Shown in pieces: positions 30,417-41,379 of a stretch of DNA of 64,000 nucleotides. The position numbers and the translations under genes were made by a program. The stretch's first letter is position 1. Every line of letters begins with the position of its first letter. A model generated the notes under the pieces. The model searched no databases. It was not told the origin of the DNA and saw only the letters and a list, made by a program, of their open reading frames with translations. Location: NCBI GenBank assembly GCA_001632425.1, contig KV425554.1, positions 294,634 through 358,633 on the forward strand, given 5' to 3'. This DNA comes from Neolentinus lepideus HHB14362 ss-1. Taxonomy: Eukaryota > Basidiomycota > Agaricomycetes > Gloeophyllales > Gloeophyllaceae.

Positions 30417-32726
30417 CTACCTCCCCGGGCTCTTCTCCTCATCCTCCTCATCCTCGCCCACCTCAAACACCACCGACGTCAGCGGGTCCACCGCCCGCCC
30501 CTTCCCCTTCCGTCCGCGGAACTCCTCCCCCTCCTCCGCGCCCGCGCGCGTCAGCGGTATACTCTCCTCCGCGCCCGCGCTCCCCCCAAAGCGACTGGGC
30601 AGACGCAGGCCCCGCCGCCGGCGCACGCGGCACCAGAAGAACAGCGCGAGCGCCGCGAGGATGAGCACGAGCACGAGCGCCGCCGAGCCCGCATTATAAT
30701 ACGCTGTGCCACCCCAATCAGCAATCAGCGTCCCTTCCCAAAAGAAACCAAAAAACCAAATCCACTCACCCTCCCACATCGCCTTGTCCTGCTCCGGCGT
30801 CGTCGTCGCCGTCACCCCCGTCGCCGTCTCCACCAGCGCCGGCCGCGCGTCCGCGCCCACCGCACTCGGCACGCGCGCCGTCCCGCCCGCGAGCGCGCGG
30901 AGGTCCGCGCGCATGAAGCGCAGCATCATGTCGTGCGCGACGTGCGGCGCGTCGTAGGCGACCATGTGCGACGCGTTGAAGATCTTCGCGTAGGTGAGGT
31001 TGCGCGCGGAGACCCATGTCCCTGCGGGCGTGCCGTTGACGCTCCAGCTTTGTGTTTGCACCGTCTGTGCTTGGGCCGTCAGTAGGAGAAGGGAAGGGAA
31101 GAAGGAGGGAGAGGAAAGAGGAGGAAGAAGAAGACACGCACCCCGAGCCCCCGCGCCCCGCCCCACTCCATCGCCTGTATGAGCCCCTCCACGCCGACGT
31201 AGTTGCATATAAAATCCTGGTCGCCCGCGAAGAGCAGCACCGGCACGCGCTCGAGCACGCCCGGGAGGAGCGCGATCGCCGACTGCGACGCGCGGTTCGT
31301 GAGCTCCTGCCCGACGCGCCCGCGGCACTCGACCCAGGACTGTGAGTGCGCGGTCGCGTGGAGGGCTTGGACGACGTCTTGGCGCTAAAGGGGCGGGGGT
31401 TAATGAGGACGGGAAGGGAGGAGGAGGAAGGGGGGACGTACGCCGAGGTAGGGCGTCACGTATTCGAGCTCGGCGGGCCAGTTCATGCCGCACGCGGGGA
31501 CGCTGTCGGTCAGGCGGACGTCGTAGACGTTGACGCATTTGCCGCTGCCATCGTGACGTGGTTATTAGTTTCAGAGTGTGTATGTAGGGAGGGGACGCAC
31601 TCTTTTTCCTTGCCCTGGAGCACGGTCATCATCACCCGCTCGCAGACGTCGACATTGATCGGCTCGCGGTCCGTGATCTTGTCGAGCTCGGCCATGCACT
31701 GGTCTGTGACGTCCTTGCTGCGCTTGTAGTCCTGTCGTGTGCAAAAGTCGATAGTCAGGAAATAGATGAGGGGGGTGTGGTAGAAAAGTTAGCGTACATC
31801 AGAGTTGGGCTCGACGAGCCCGTGCTTGACGGCATAGTCGAGGAAGGCGGGGTACTGTCTGCGTGCGTCGATCCATCCATTCCCGATGGCGACGCCTTTG
31901 AAGGGGAGGTTGAGGTCGGAGTTGAGGATCGCGTCCGCTGAGCGAGACGTCAGTGAATGCGTAGTTGGTCGGCAAGGGAACTCACCAAAGTATGGAATGT
32001 ACTGTCCCGCGTAGCTCTCTCCTGCCAGATACGTCTGACAAATACGAGATAGTAAAAATCAAAAGTCATAACCAGTGTGGGGGACACGCACATCCATGTC
32101 CTTGTACTCCGGGAACACGCGGTAGAACCAGCGCATGAACTGGACGACCTGCTGGGCGGCATCGGAGAGCTCGTGGACGTAGCTGTCCGTGCTCGTGTAC
32201 GAGTACCCAGTGCCCGCGGGCTGGTCGACTGCTCCGTATCAAGATGACATCCCTGTGCACAGTAGACTAGGACGCACCGTATACGACGTTGGTGTACTCC
32301 TCCCACCCGCCGTCCGTGACATTCAGGCTCCCCTCTCCATCCATCCTCCACGGCCCAATCTCCATCATCAGCCCATCGAACGAGGAGCAGCCGGGGCCGC
32401 CGTTGAACCAGAATATGATGCGCTCCTTGTCTGCGACGCGGCGGGCCTTGGTGAGGACGAAGAAGAGGTGGGCGGTGACGGCGTTGGCAGGTGCGGTGGC
32501 AGCATCGGGGTCGGAGGGGAGGTGGCCAGCGTAGATGTGCAGCGGGTGGGAAGGGTCCTGGCGCAGGCCGGGGAGGGAGCGGACGTAGAAGGACGCGGCG
32601 GAGGGAACTGATAGAGGTTACAGGGCGTCTGCATCGATGCAGGCAGGACTCACCGTCTGTCGGGGCAGCGCGTGTGCAAGTAAAGGCAAGAAAGAGGACG
32701 GCAGCTCGCCACAAGCTCGACAACAT
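30417..32726 (-). CDS. KEX1: Pheromone-processing carboxypeptidase KEX1 (serine carboxypeptidase, S10)
   Basis: It trims C-terminal Lys and Arg from pro-proteins in the late Golgi. Ten exons (32654-32726, 32278-32607, 32092-32228, 31986-32034, 31798-31937, 31601-31731, 31442-31544, 31142-31384, 30770-31064, 30417-30703) give 595 residues. A signal peptide ([19 protein letters not shown]) opens it. S10 blocks: [26 protein letters not shown], the nucleophile in [23 protein letters not shown], the Asp in [13 protein letters not shown], the His in [11 protein letters not shown]. All three triad residues are intact. A single membrane segment ([19 protein letters not shown]) follows, then a cytosolic tail with acidic end ([10 protein letters not shown]), the layout of Kex1. 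Mating-pheromone maturation is a known role of the family. Head to head with the thioredoxin-fold gene. Confidence 0.96.
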
Positions 32727-32870
32727 CCTGGGCCAGCCTTTGAAGCCAGCAGGAATCCGTCTCTGCCGCAGTGGGGTGGCTGTGCATCCACGTGGCTAAT
32801 ATTTTGCACAGCCACAGATATCCCACGCATCCCATGCGCCACCAGCAAGCACCTCTTGTCTCCCGCCACC
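32727..32870. promoter_or_regulatory. Divergent promoter of KEX1 and an ER thioredoxin-fold gene
   Basis: Only 144 bp separate the two starts, and both products enter the secretory pathway. Co-regulation is therefore plausible but not shown by any motif I can name. Confidence 0.5.
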
Positions 32871-33965
32871 ATGCACCTCCCGCTGCTGCACTTGCTCTCG
32901 CTCGCCTGCCTCGCCAGCGCCCAGTACTTTTCCGCCGGCTGGCAGCCTGGCCAGCCCGTGCCGCGTGCCCAGGCGTCCGTTCCCCAAGCACAAGAGCAGA
33001 AGGCGAGCGGGGGCCTGCTGGGGTCGCTATCGGGCCTGCTCGAGAAGGCGGGGCTCAACATCACGGCCGCGGGCCCGGGCTGGGACGAGCGCGTGCCGCT
33101 GCTCACAGACGCAAACTACGAGGAGATGGTCGTGAACGAGGAGATGGCGCCCGAGGAGGAGGACGAGCGGGTGTGGTTCATCGTCGTGTGCGTGTCCCCT
33201 GCCAAATTCACGGTCTAGGCTACAAGTAATAATGGATATGTGTGTCTAGCACGGTGACCAGTGGCCAGTCCGAAGGCTTATCGAAGTACACCGACCAGGC
33301 CTTTGACGCCGCGTTCAACGAGAGCCTCGTCGAGGGCGACCTCCCGCACGTCCGCTGGGGCCGCATCGACTACCTCAACGTCACGGGCATCACCACGCGC
33401 TGGAACGTCTGGCAGTACGTCTCCCCCCCTTCTCCCTTTTCCCTTTCCTAACCCATCCCACTCCCTTACTAACCCCCCCAGAGCCCCCCTCTACGTCCTC
33501 GCCACCGCGCGCGGCCACACCCTCCGCTTCTACAAACCGCGCGCCCTGCGCCCACACGCCCCAACCCTGCGCGCCTTCCTCCTCTCGCGCGCGTACCTCG
33601 CGACGCCGCCGTGGGCGTCGCCCTTCGCGCCGGGCGGCCCGCGCGCGTGGGCGCTCGAGTACCTCGCCGTCGTCCTGACGCGCGTGTACGAGGTGATGGT
33701 GCGCGTGCCGCGCTGGGCGCTCGTGCTCGTGACGGGCGCGAGCGGGAGCGTGGTGCTGAATCTGTTTCATCGCAAGCCGAAGGGGGGGCAGGCGCAGAAG
33801 AGGGTGGTGCGGACGCGGGAGAAGCAGCTGGCTCCCAAGGTGGAGAAGGTGGCTGAGGCGGCCAAGACGGAGAAGGCGATCGAGGCGGCCAGGACGGAGA
33901 AGGTGGTTGAGGCTCCCAAGACGGCACCGAAGAAGACCAGGGGGAAGAGAGGAGGGAAGAAATGA
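32871..33965 (+). CDS. Secretory-pathway thioredoxin-fold membrane protein, no active-site CxxC
   Basis: Three exons (32871-33187, 33250-33414, 33482-33965) give 321 residues. A signal peptide (HLPLLHLLSLACLASAQ) is followed by a lumenal domain. EEDERVWFIVVTVTSG, YTDQAFDAAFNESL, VRWGRIDYLNVTGITTRW and QAPLYVLATARGHTLRFYKP read like a thioredoxin fold: strand, helix, then the cis-Pro loop before a strand pair. No CxxC is present, so redox catalysis is unlikely. A membrane segment (RWALVLVTGASGSVVLNLF) precedes a cytosolic tail of imperfect 12-residue repeats rich in Ala, Lys and Glu (EKVAEAAKTEKA) ending GKRGGKK. Similar architecture occurs in mushroom proteins of unknown role. A chaperone or membrane-contact function is a guess. 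Confidence 0.75.
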
Positions 33966-34249
33966 GCGGTTCCCTGCGAGGAGATTTTATTTAACGGTCA
34001 ATGTTTTGCCTTATTTAATGGCATTGGGATGATACCATGACGCGCTTGACGTACTTACTCATGTCGTGATAACTTAGATGATGTAGCGCTATGTCTTAGA
34101 TTCCCGACTCGTATTTATTTTGTTTATTCCTGGTCAAGTGTGCATTGAGAGGTGGTGGTGATGAGAATACATGGAGCTCTAAGATAATCCGAGCAAGGAG
34201 ATGATACAGCATGAACGTGGACCCTTGTGCTAGGAGTGTGCCGTCTAGT

Positions 34250-35258
34250 CTACTCCTTCCAGGGGTAGTCAAACTTGGGCTGGTCCTTTCTCCTCCACAG
34301 CTTTTTCCTAAAACAAACAACCCACATCAATCACCACCACAAAACACACTTAAGCAAACCCCACTCACTTCTTCTTCGTAGTAACATGCTCTGCAAACAC
34401 CTCCACACACCACCGCGCCTTAAACTCCCTAATAAACCGCGGGTCCCACAGCTCGCTCGCGACGCCCAAATCCTTGCAGCAGCGCATCAGCGCGTTGCTC
34501 TTGCACGCCTCCGAGGCCGTCGCGACGCCCGCCGCGTCGAAGTACTCCTGCTCGCCGCGCGCGACGGCGACGAGCCGCCCGAGGCACACGAGCGCGTACT
34601 CGCGCGAGACGATGCGCGCGGCGACGTGCGTCTCGGTGCGCGGCGCGAGGCCCCACCCGCCCGGGCCGAACGCGCGGTTGAGGATGCGGCGGTATTTGAT
34701 CTCGGGGAGGTAGAGCAGGCCGTCTGGGGAGGGGGGAGGGGGAAGGCAGGGAGGGGGTTAGCGAGTAGTAATGGGGCGAGTGAGAGGGCGGACGCACCGG
34801 GCTTCATCTCGATGTCCATGGGGTCGACGGGCGCCATGAGGATGTCCGCGGCCTCGCGCGGGAAAGGCTGCGTCGAGAGCCCGTGGTACGAGCGCGACCA
34901 GTCCGTCGTGCCTGCCTCGCCACCGCCAATGTCTAGCCCAAAGGGCGTCGCAGGGTCTGCTGCTGTCCACTCAGCATTATCTATACACATACAGTTGGAT
35001 GAAAGAGCGCATACCTTCATTTCCGTTCCCATTCCCATTCGCACTCGCACTCGTATTAGAGTCGCTTTTCAGGGCAGACGAGGAGGGCACGCTCTCGGGC
35101 GGTACAGACGCGGCAGCGGCGAGCGCAAAGTCGATCTCGTCGTCTGTCCGGGGGAGGGTCGGCTGCGATGGGGGCGCGCGGCGGTAAGAGGCAACTGTTA
35201 CGGTACGCTTGAGGGAGGCGGCGGGGAAGCGGACGCGTAGGCGGGCTGCTGCGTACAT
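34250..35258 (-). CDS. MGM101: Mitochondrial genome maintenance protein MGM101
   Basis: It is a Rad52-like single-strand annealing protein of the mitochondrial nucleoid needed for mtDNA repair. Four exons (35015-35258, 34798-34980, 34369-34723, 34250-34307) give 279 residues. A basic presequence ([18 protein letters not shown]) and a variable Asn/Ser linker come first. The core follows: [96 protein letters not shown], and [14 protein letters not shown]. The C-terminal [16 protein letters not shown] matches the basic tail of the family. Lengths and order are standard. It is head to head with a gamma-tubulin complex gene. Confidence 0.97.
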
Positions 35259-35683
35259 CGTGAGGAGAGGGAGGAGGAAAATGAGGGCGGGGCAGAGAGA
35301 TCGGTGGCCACGTGAGCGACGCCTGCCTTTGCAATTGCCACCCTCTGCTTTCATTCCTGCGCTTTCTACTATCAGACGTGTTCGAGGCTGCTTGAACGAA
35401 TATCTTCTGTGGAAATAAGCCTTTCTGGACTGAGGCTGCACATAACTTGGAATTGGTCTCACCTACGTGAAAATCTTTTGAACAGATAAACTTTGCTGGG
35501 TCCGGAGGCTGCTTGTAACTGGAATACTCGAACTTGTTTGGTCTGAACGCTGGTCTACCGAGGACGCTTCATTTGAGCGATTTGCAGCTCGGTCGTAAAC
35601 ACTACAACTTTGTTGCATAGTACGTCCCTCTCATGCACATAGTGTTTATGTCTCAGCTGTTGATCAGAACATGCTATTACCAG
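35259..35683. promoter_or_regulatory. Divergent intergenic region of MGM101 and the gamma-tubulin complex gene
   Basis: 425 bp between opposite starts. It is clearly less GC-rich than the coding blocks at both sides. No element is named. Confidence 0.4.
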
Positions 35684-38600
35684 ATGCAGCCATCCCACTC
35701 GCGCCCCTCCTCGAGTGCCTCCACCCGGCCCAGCTCCCCCGCGTCCATCCGCCCCATCTCCTCCGCCTCTGCCCACCGCCCATTCTCCTCCCGCCCCCCA
35801 ACCTCCGCCTCCTCCCGCCGACCCCTCTCCAGCCTCTCCACACGCCCCCATTCGCGCTATGGCCAGCGCGCGAAGCAGTCCAAGCTCATGCCCTCGTGCC
35901 ACGCGCTCGTCGCCCAGCTCACAGGCATAACAGACGAGGACACCCTCAAAGCAAAGGTCGACTACGTCGTGAAACACGTCGACCCTAGCTCAGCCACGAC
36001 GCGCGCAGGCCCGAGTCTGAACCTCCAAGCCGTCGAGCGGCACGTTCGCGGGTAGGTACGATATCTATCCGTTCTCGAACCCTCCCCCCGAAGGTTAATG
36101 TCAATTCACCGCACATGCCAGACACATACAGAGAGCGAAGATCAATGTACGCGACGAGTGGGCCGAGGCCCTCGAGCACTCCTACAACTCCCTGAAGCAC
36201 CGAGTGGAGAAGAACGTCGACCTCGACGACACGATGCGCGTGGACCGCCTCCCCGACCATCTCCAGCTCCTCGTACGTCCCCTCCCCCTCTTCTGCCCAC
36301 CTCTAACTTCCACGCACACAGCTCCTTCTCGCCAACCCGCCCGCCCCCTCCACCCTCGCCTACGCCTCCGCCCTGCTCGACCGCCTCCGCAACCCCGCCG
36401 CGCAGGCGCAGGGCCTCACCTGGGCGCAGATCCTCGCCGAGGAGCCGTTCGAGGGCGAGCACTGGAAGGGCGCGTATGGGCTCCCTGCGCACGCGGTTGT
36501 CGGCGGCAGCGACGAGGACGAGAGGGCTGACAGCGACAGCTCCGCCGCGTGGTCAGAGTCAAGCGAGGAAGATGAGAGAGGGGAGGGAGATGAGAGTGAG
36601 GAGGAGCAGAGGGGGGGTGAAGGAGTGGGGGTGAATTTGGATGGAGAGGTAGAGGTAGAGGTAGCGATCCCGCTGCGGTACGACCACCGGGATAGGATCG
36701 AGGAGCTCAAGGCGAGGCAGTATTGGCGGCCAGAGTGGAGGCCTGATCTGGATTTGAGCAGGGGGTTCGACATCGGGGATGCGTCCACGTTAGGTGCGAC
36801 TGCTGTCGGCTCTCAGTGGGTGGCAACTAACGCTGCGTGTAGGACCAACTCTGCATCGAGTATTGGGAGCGAGCTCCCTGCTCGCTGGACCGAGCACCGA
36901 GGTGCGAAGCGCATCCACCCGTTCCTTTCTTTCGTCCAGCGCACTAATACCGACATCGCAGAGATACATATACGAGCACGACGCCGTGCGCGAGATCCTC
37001 ATGGCGCTCCAAGGCCGGCAAAATCTGCTGCTCGTCTGGACACACCAAGGCTTCACCGTACGCCCCCCCCTCATTTCCTCGCACCCACTCACCCTCACAC
37101 ACACTAGCCCGCCCCCGACGCGCCCCGCCTCGCGCACCTCTCGCTCACCGCGCAGCGCTCCCTCCTCGCGTCCTTCGCGCGCACCGCGAGCACGCTCGCG
37201 CGCCTCCGCACATTCGCGGCACCGAGACACCCCGCGCTGCGCACGCTCGAGGCCTTCGGCGCGGCGCTCGCGCGCGAGGTGCGGGTGTGCGACGCGTGGT
37301 GCGCGGCGCGCGAGGGGGCGGGGGGCGCCGCGAGCCTGCTCGGGCTGGAGAAGCGGCTGCGCGACGCGTTTGGGGGGGTGTATGGCGTGTTGCTGGGCGT
37401 GGCGTCGCGGTATGCTAGTGACGGGAGCGAGGGTGAGGGTGGGGTGGGGGTGCCGGCGGTGGTCGCTGCGTCCCTCTTGGACGCGCTGCTCGACGCGGCG
37501 GGCAGGTATGGCGCGATGGGGGACGTGCGGGTCCCTCGCGCGCTGCTGAGGGTGCTGGCGCGGACGGCGGAGCCGCTGTGGGGGATGGTGGGGCGCTGGG
37601 TGCGCGGCGGGCCGGGCGGGCTCGAGGAGGAGTTCTTTGTGGAGGACAACGAGGTGGGGCTGGGCGACGCGGGGTTCTGGGAGGGGGGGTATACGGTGCG
37701 GGGAAGGGGGAGGGGGGTGCCGGTGTTTTTGGAGAGGGTAAGGGATGTGGTGGTCAGTGCGGGGAAGAGCGTGGGGTTGTTGAGGGCGATGGGGTTGGAT
37801 GTAGAAGGGGACGGGGGAGGGAGGTGGAGGAGGTTTGAAGAGCTGGTTGGGGTGGAGGGGGAGCAAGGGGAAGGGGAAGGGGCGGCGATGTCGGCGGAGG
37901 TGCTGTCGCAGGCGGTGTACGATGAGCTGCTGGCGCCGTGCCGGCGCGCGCAGACGTCCCTCACACGCGTGCTCTTCGGCGAGTGCGAGCTAATGCGCCA
38001 TCTGAGCGCCGTGGAGAACCTGTACCTCATGATGCAGGGCGACGACATGGCGCACTTCTCCAGCGCTCTCTTTGGCAAGGCGAGTCGGTGTCTCCCCGCT
38101 AGCGAATCTTTATTGACTGTGGATACTGCAGATGGACAGCGGGCAGCCGTGGACGGACTTTCACTTCCTGAACACGTCCTTTAGCGACGTCGTCGACGCT
38201 CGAGCGGGCAAAGCGCGGTGGATCGACAGCACCCTCGTGCGGCTGGCGTACCGCGGCGCGCGGGCCACGAGCCGCACCGTCAGGGTCCTCGACGGCCTGC
38301 AAGTCGAGTACGCGGTGCCCTTCCCGCTCACGTACGTCTTCGGGCCGGGGGCGCTGAGGTCGTACAACGCGCTGTTCGTGTTCCTGCTGCAGCTGCGCCG
38401 GGCCAAGAGCGTGCTTGACAGCATATTGGTCCGCGGTGCGGGCGCCGCGGATGAGCTGAAGGTGTTCTATGCTATACGGAGCAAGTTGTCGTGGTTTGTC
38501 AAGTGCGTGTCTGTACCTCATCTTGCTGTGTTGGTTTGTGTTGATCGTATGGTGCAGTACACTGTTGAATTTTGTGGCGACATATGTATGTGGGCGGGGA

Positions 38601-39308
38601 TCTGCGCGTTCATTGAATTTGCTGATTTTGTTGTAGGTTCTACATACGCAAGTACTACAGCTCCATGGGTTGGTGCAGAAAGCGGAGTCACTAGACGAAA
38701 TCATCCATCTGCACGAGGACCAGTACGTCCTATTCATTCTTTTAGTGTTCAATACATTCATACTCCATTTAGCCTCGAGAAGATATGTAGCAGGTGCCTC
38801 TTGCGGGAGAACGTCGGTGGTCCCAGATATCATTCATATGACTATTATTAACATGCTTACTTAGACTGCTGCACTCCATCGAGCGGTGCTGTCGGTCCTC
38901 GACATGAGCCTCTATTTCAGCGACTGTTTCGTGGCCTTTGCCGGGGACAACACGCACGACATATCCCGAGCGTCTCTGATAATGACAAGACGGCACCGCA
39001 GCCGTCAGCAAAGGCGTCTACGACGGAACGTCATCGGCTTTTCGCAATCTCTGCTGCCAGTGGACGATGACTCTGATTCCGATTCCGACGGGGAAGGCGA
39101 GACGGCGCCAGAACCGTCGTTCTCCGTAGCTGCGTCCGTGTCCCTGGCGGAAGAAGGGTTCTTCGAGCGTCTGGATAAGATGTCCTCCGATCTGGATGGG
39201 CTGGTAAGGTTCATACGCCGTGGCATCGAAAGCCTGGCTGCCGGTGCTGGCGACTCTGGACAGGTATTTGGTGTTCTTGCTTTCTCACTAGAAGACTGGG
39301 ATAGATAA
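35684..39308 (+). CDS. Gamma-tubulin complex component (GCP family, GCP5-like)
   Basis: It belongs to the complex that nucleates microtubules at spindle pole bodies. Eleven exons (35684-36051, 36122-36272, 36322-36793, 36843-36901, 36962-37057, 37108-38079, 38132-38502, 38558-38585, 38637-38722, 38773-38812, 38865-39308) give 1028 residues. A Ser/Pro/Arg-rich start precedes the GRIP1-type part: RYIYEHDAVREILMALQGR. GRIP2 is seen in LLAPCRRAQTSLTRVLFGECELMRHLSAVENLYLMMQGD, the HFLN and VDARAGKARWIDSTLV stretch, YAVPFPLTYVFGPGALRSYNALFVFLLQLRRAKSVLD and LHTQVLQLHGLVQKAESLDEIIHLHED. The insert with SDEDERADSDSS is acidic. The sixth intron (38080-38131) is GC-AG. Placement as GCP5 rather than GCP4 or GCP6 is tentative; the short RLFFLQ-like helices are too divergent to decide by eye. 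Confidence 0.85.
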
Positions 39309-39428
39309 GAGGTGTACATACTACAAATCACAATCACATATAATACACAGCTACAACTCAAATGGAAGCTATAATTATCGAAAAATGACACACCTTACCG
39401 GTACTTGATACACTATAGTACCCTGACT

Positions 39429-40920
39429 TCATTCTAGTACACTCAGTGCACCTTTTCGGTCGACACGGCGGTTGATACCACCCAACAATATCTTCGTAAG
39501 CCTTTCGACTGTCAGTTCACCTGTGTAGGGTGTCGTGTCTACCATATCCTATAGGAAGGGAAGATGTAAGCTCATCTGGAAAACGGCAGACGATATCGTG
39601 ATCCACGCACTCGAACTCCGTTTTGTGCTGAAAGCGTGTCGTCCAACTCCTGCAAAAACCTCGTCGCTTGTCGGTAGTTACCAATCTGCACGAACTGAAT
39701 TCCGACCTAGTCGATTAGAAATCCCAGGGATAAGTGAGTATGGGGAAGTATAGATCGACGGAGGTCTTGCCTGACTGAGCGGGAAGTGCTTCACGTCCAA
39801 CCGACGGGCAGCGCTCACGATGGGACCCTCAACATCGTCAGCTACACAGACACAATGGATCTCAGTCAAACGAATATATGGGTCTCATGGCTACGCACTG
39901 GCTGCTCCATCGGTGATGACAATATAATTGACTGGTTTGATACCAGCCATGGCGCCTCTGTCTCCTGCATTATATTCGTCTTTCGCCTTCTCGAGCTTTT
40001 CGAGATAATCCAGTAAAAGTGATTCCAGCCGCTCTCCTATTGGTGTGGCACCATAGGGTCTGGTCGTATCGAACAGCCTTTGGACAGATGCAGCGCTCTG
40101 AGTCATCCCATGTCAAGAGCGATCAGGTTGGACTACGCTGTCTGAGTTCACCTTCAATTTGTCACCTTTGAGCCTGCTGTTGAGGAAGCAAACATCAATT
40201 CCGTCTACGTCATACTTTTGGGCGACGTGCGCAAGGTTGGCTAGCACGGACCGCGCCTAACATTGCGAATGCGTTGTGTTGGTGAATGAAAACAAGGACC
40301 TAGATCTAAGACAACATGTGGCGTACCTCCGTCCACAACCTCCCCTCCATGGAACTAGAGTCGTCCACGATAAAGACCGTATTATATTTCCTCAAAGTCT
40401 GTAGTGCCATCTCAAGGCTATTTCGCCGAACCGGCTTGCCAGGCCCTGTGGATGGATCCAGACCAGTTGGTGATGCGGCTAGCGAGGTATCGTGCACTTT
40501 CGTGTTTGATGGCCCTTCAGCTTCCTGTTCCTTCGGCGAATACGGCGGCGGCGGAGGTAGTGCATTGCTCAAGTTTGACGCCACAGCAGCGTGAGCGGAC
40601 TTACTCCTACGGGGAGAGTCGGACGATGAGCGAGATACAGCTGACTCAGGACTCAGGAAGCTATCGCCCGAACCCTTTTTCAACCTCTCCGACGAGAGTC
40701 CGTTGCGTAAGGGATTGGCGTCGACCTTGAGATCGCTTTGTGACGAGTTACGGGATAGATACCCTGACGGACTGGAACGAGCAGACTTGCTTCTGCGGAG
40801 CCCCCCCAGCTGTTCCTTTCCATCGCCAACGGGATACACGACACTCGGTGATATGCCAGAGTCGGGAAACCCAGTACTTGTTGGAGAGGTATACTTTGAG
40901 CTGGAGGGTGATTGTCCCAT
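39429..40920 (-). CDS. VWA-domain protein with Ser-rich N-terminus
   Basis: Exons run from 40327-40920 through about 40155-40262, 39911-40108, 39770-39832 and 39429-39715. The first 170 residues are Ser/Pro/Arg-rich with many SP sites. The von Willebrand A domain begins at LRKYNTVFIVDDSSSMEG, which holds the metal-site pattern DxSxS. It continues with ARSVLANLAHVAQKYDVDGIDVCFLNS, PYGATPIGERLE (the conserved Thr of the site), NYIVITDGAA (the conserved Asp) and VGIQFVQIGN. So all five metal-coordinating positions look intact. The C-terminus ends in VDRKGALSVLE. Cytosolic VWA proteins of this kind are common in mushrooms, with no assigned role; a scaffold is likely. One intron needs a GC donor (CAG then GCAAGA) to stay in frame. 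It converges with the gamma-tubulin gene. Confidence 0.8.
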
Positions 40921-41379
40921 ATCTATTTCTGCGATGTGGGTTTACAAGAACGAGGAGATTCAGAGGTTTGCTTTGAATGCCAAGCTTGGGCGTTACAAAT
41001 CCGAGAATGAGCGCTGGTCCTCACCTTATGTACCAAAATATTGTGGTTCTAATCGGCCCGAAGCCACCTGAGCATCGAGTTTCAGGAATGTTCAGCATCC
41101 GGAGCGTCGCAAAGACTCTTCTACTCGGGAGAAGTTGAACCCGTCAAGCCAGTGAAAGCTCTGGTTCACAGCATAATGGCAGATTCAACCGATCATAGTA
41201 TAGCTGTTAAGCGAGGGGTCATCTTATAATTACTTTCCTAATATTATGATATCGGTCAGTGGCAGTGCCACAACTGACCGGTCCCTTTACAGGCTCTTGG
41301 GCATGTACGCGACTTTTATACTGACCTGTGACGACGCATAAGGCAAATTATAACGATAGGATTTTATCAGTGCTATGAA
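40921..41379. other. Intergenic region, no gene seen
   Basis: It lies upstream of the VWA gene and downstream of the PCI-domain gene, both minus. It should contain the VWA promoter. No other pattern stands out. Confidence 0.45.

Noticed and set aside
30704..31538. Frame reading through the KEX1 introns as one 373-codon unit
   Set aside because: It merges introns with exons. The ten-exon KEX1 chain conserves all S10 motifs and closes every phase.
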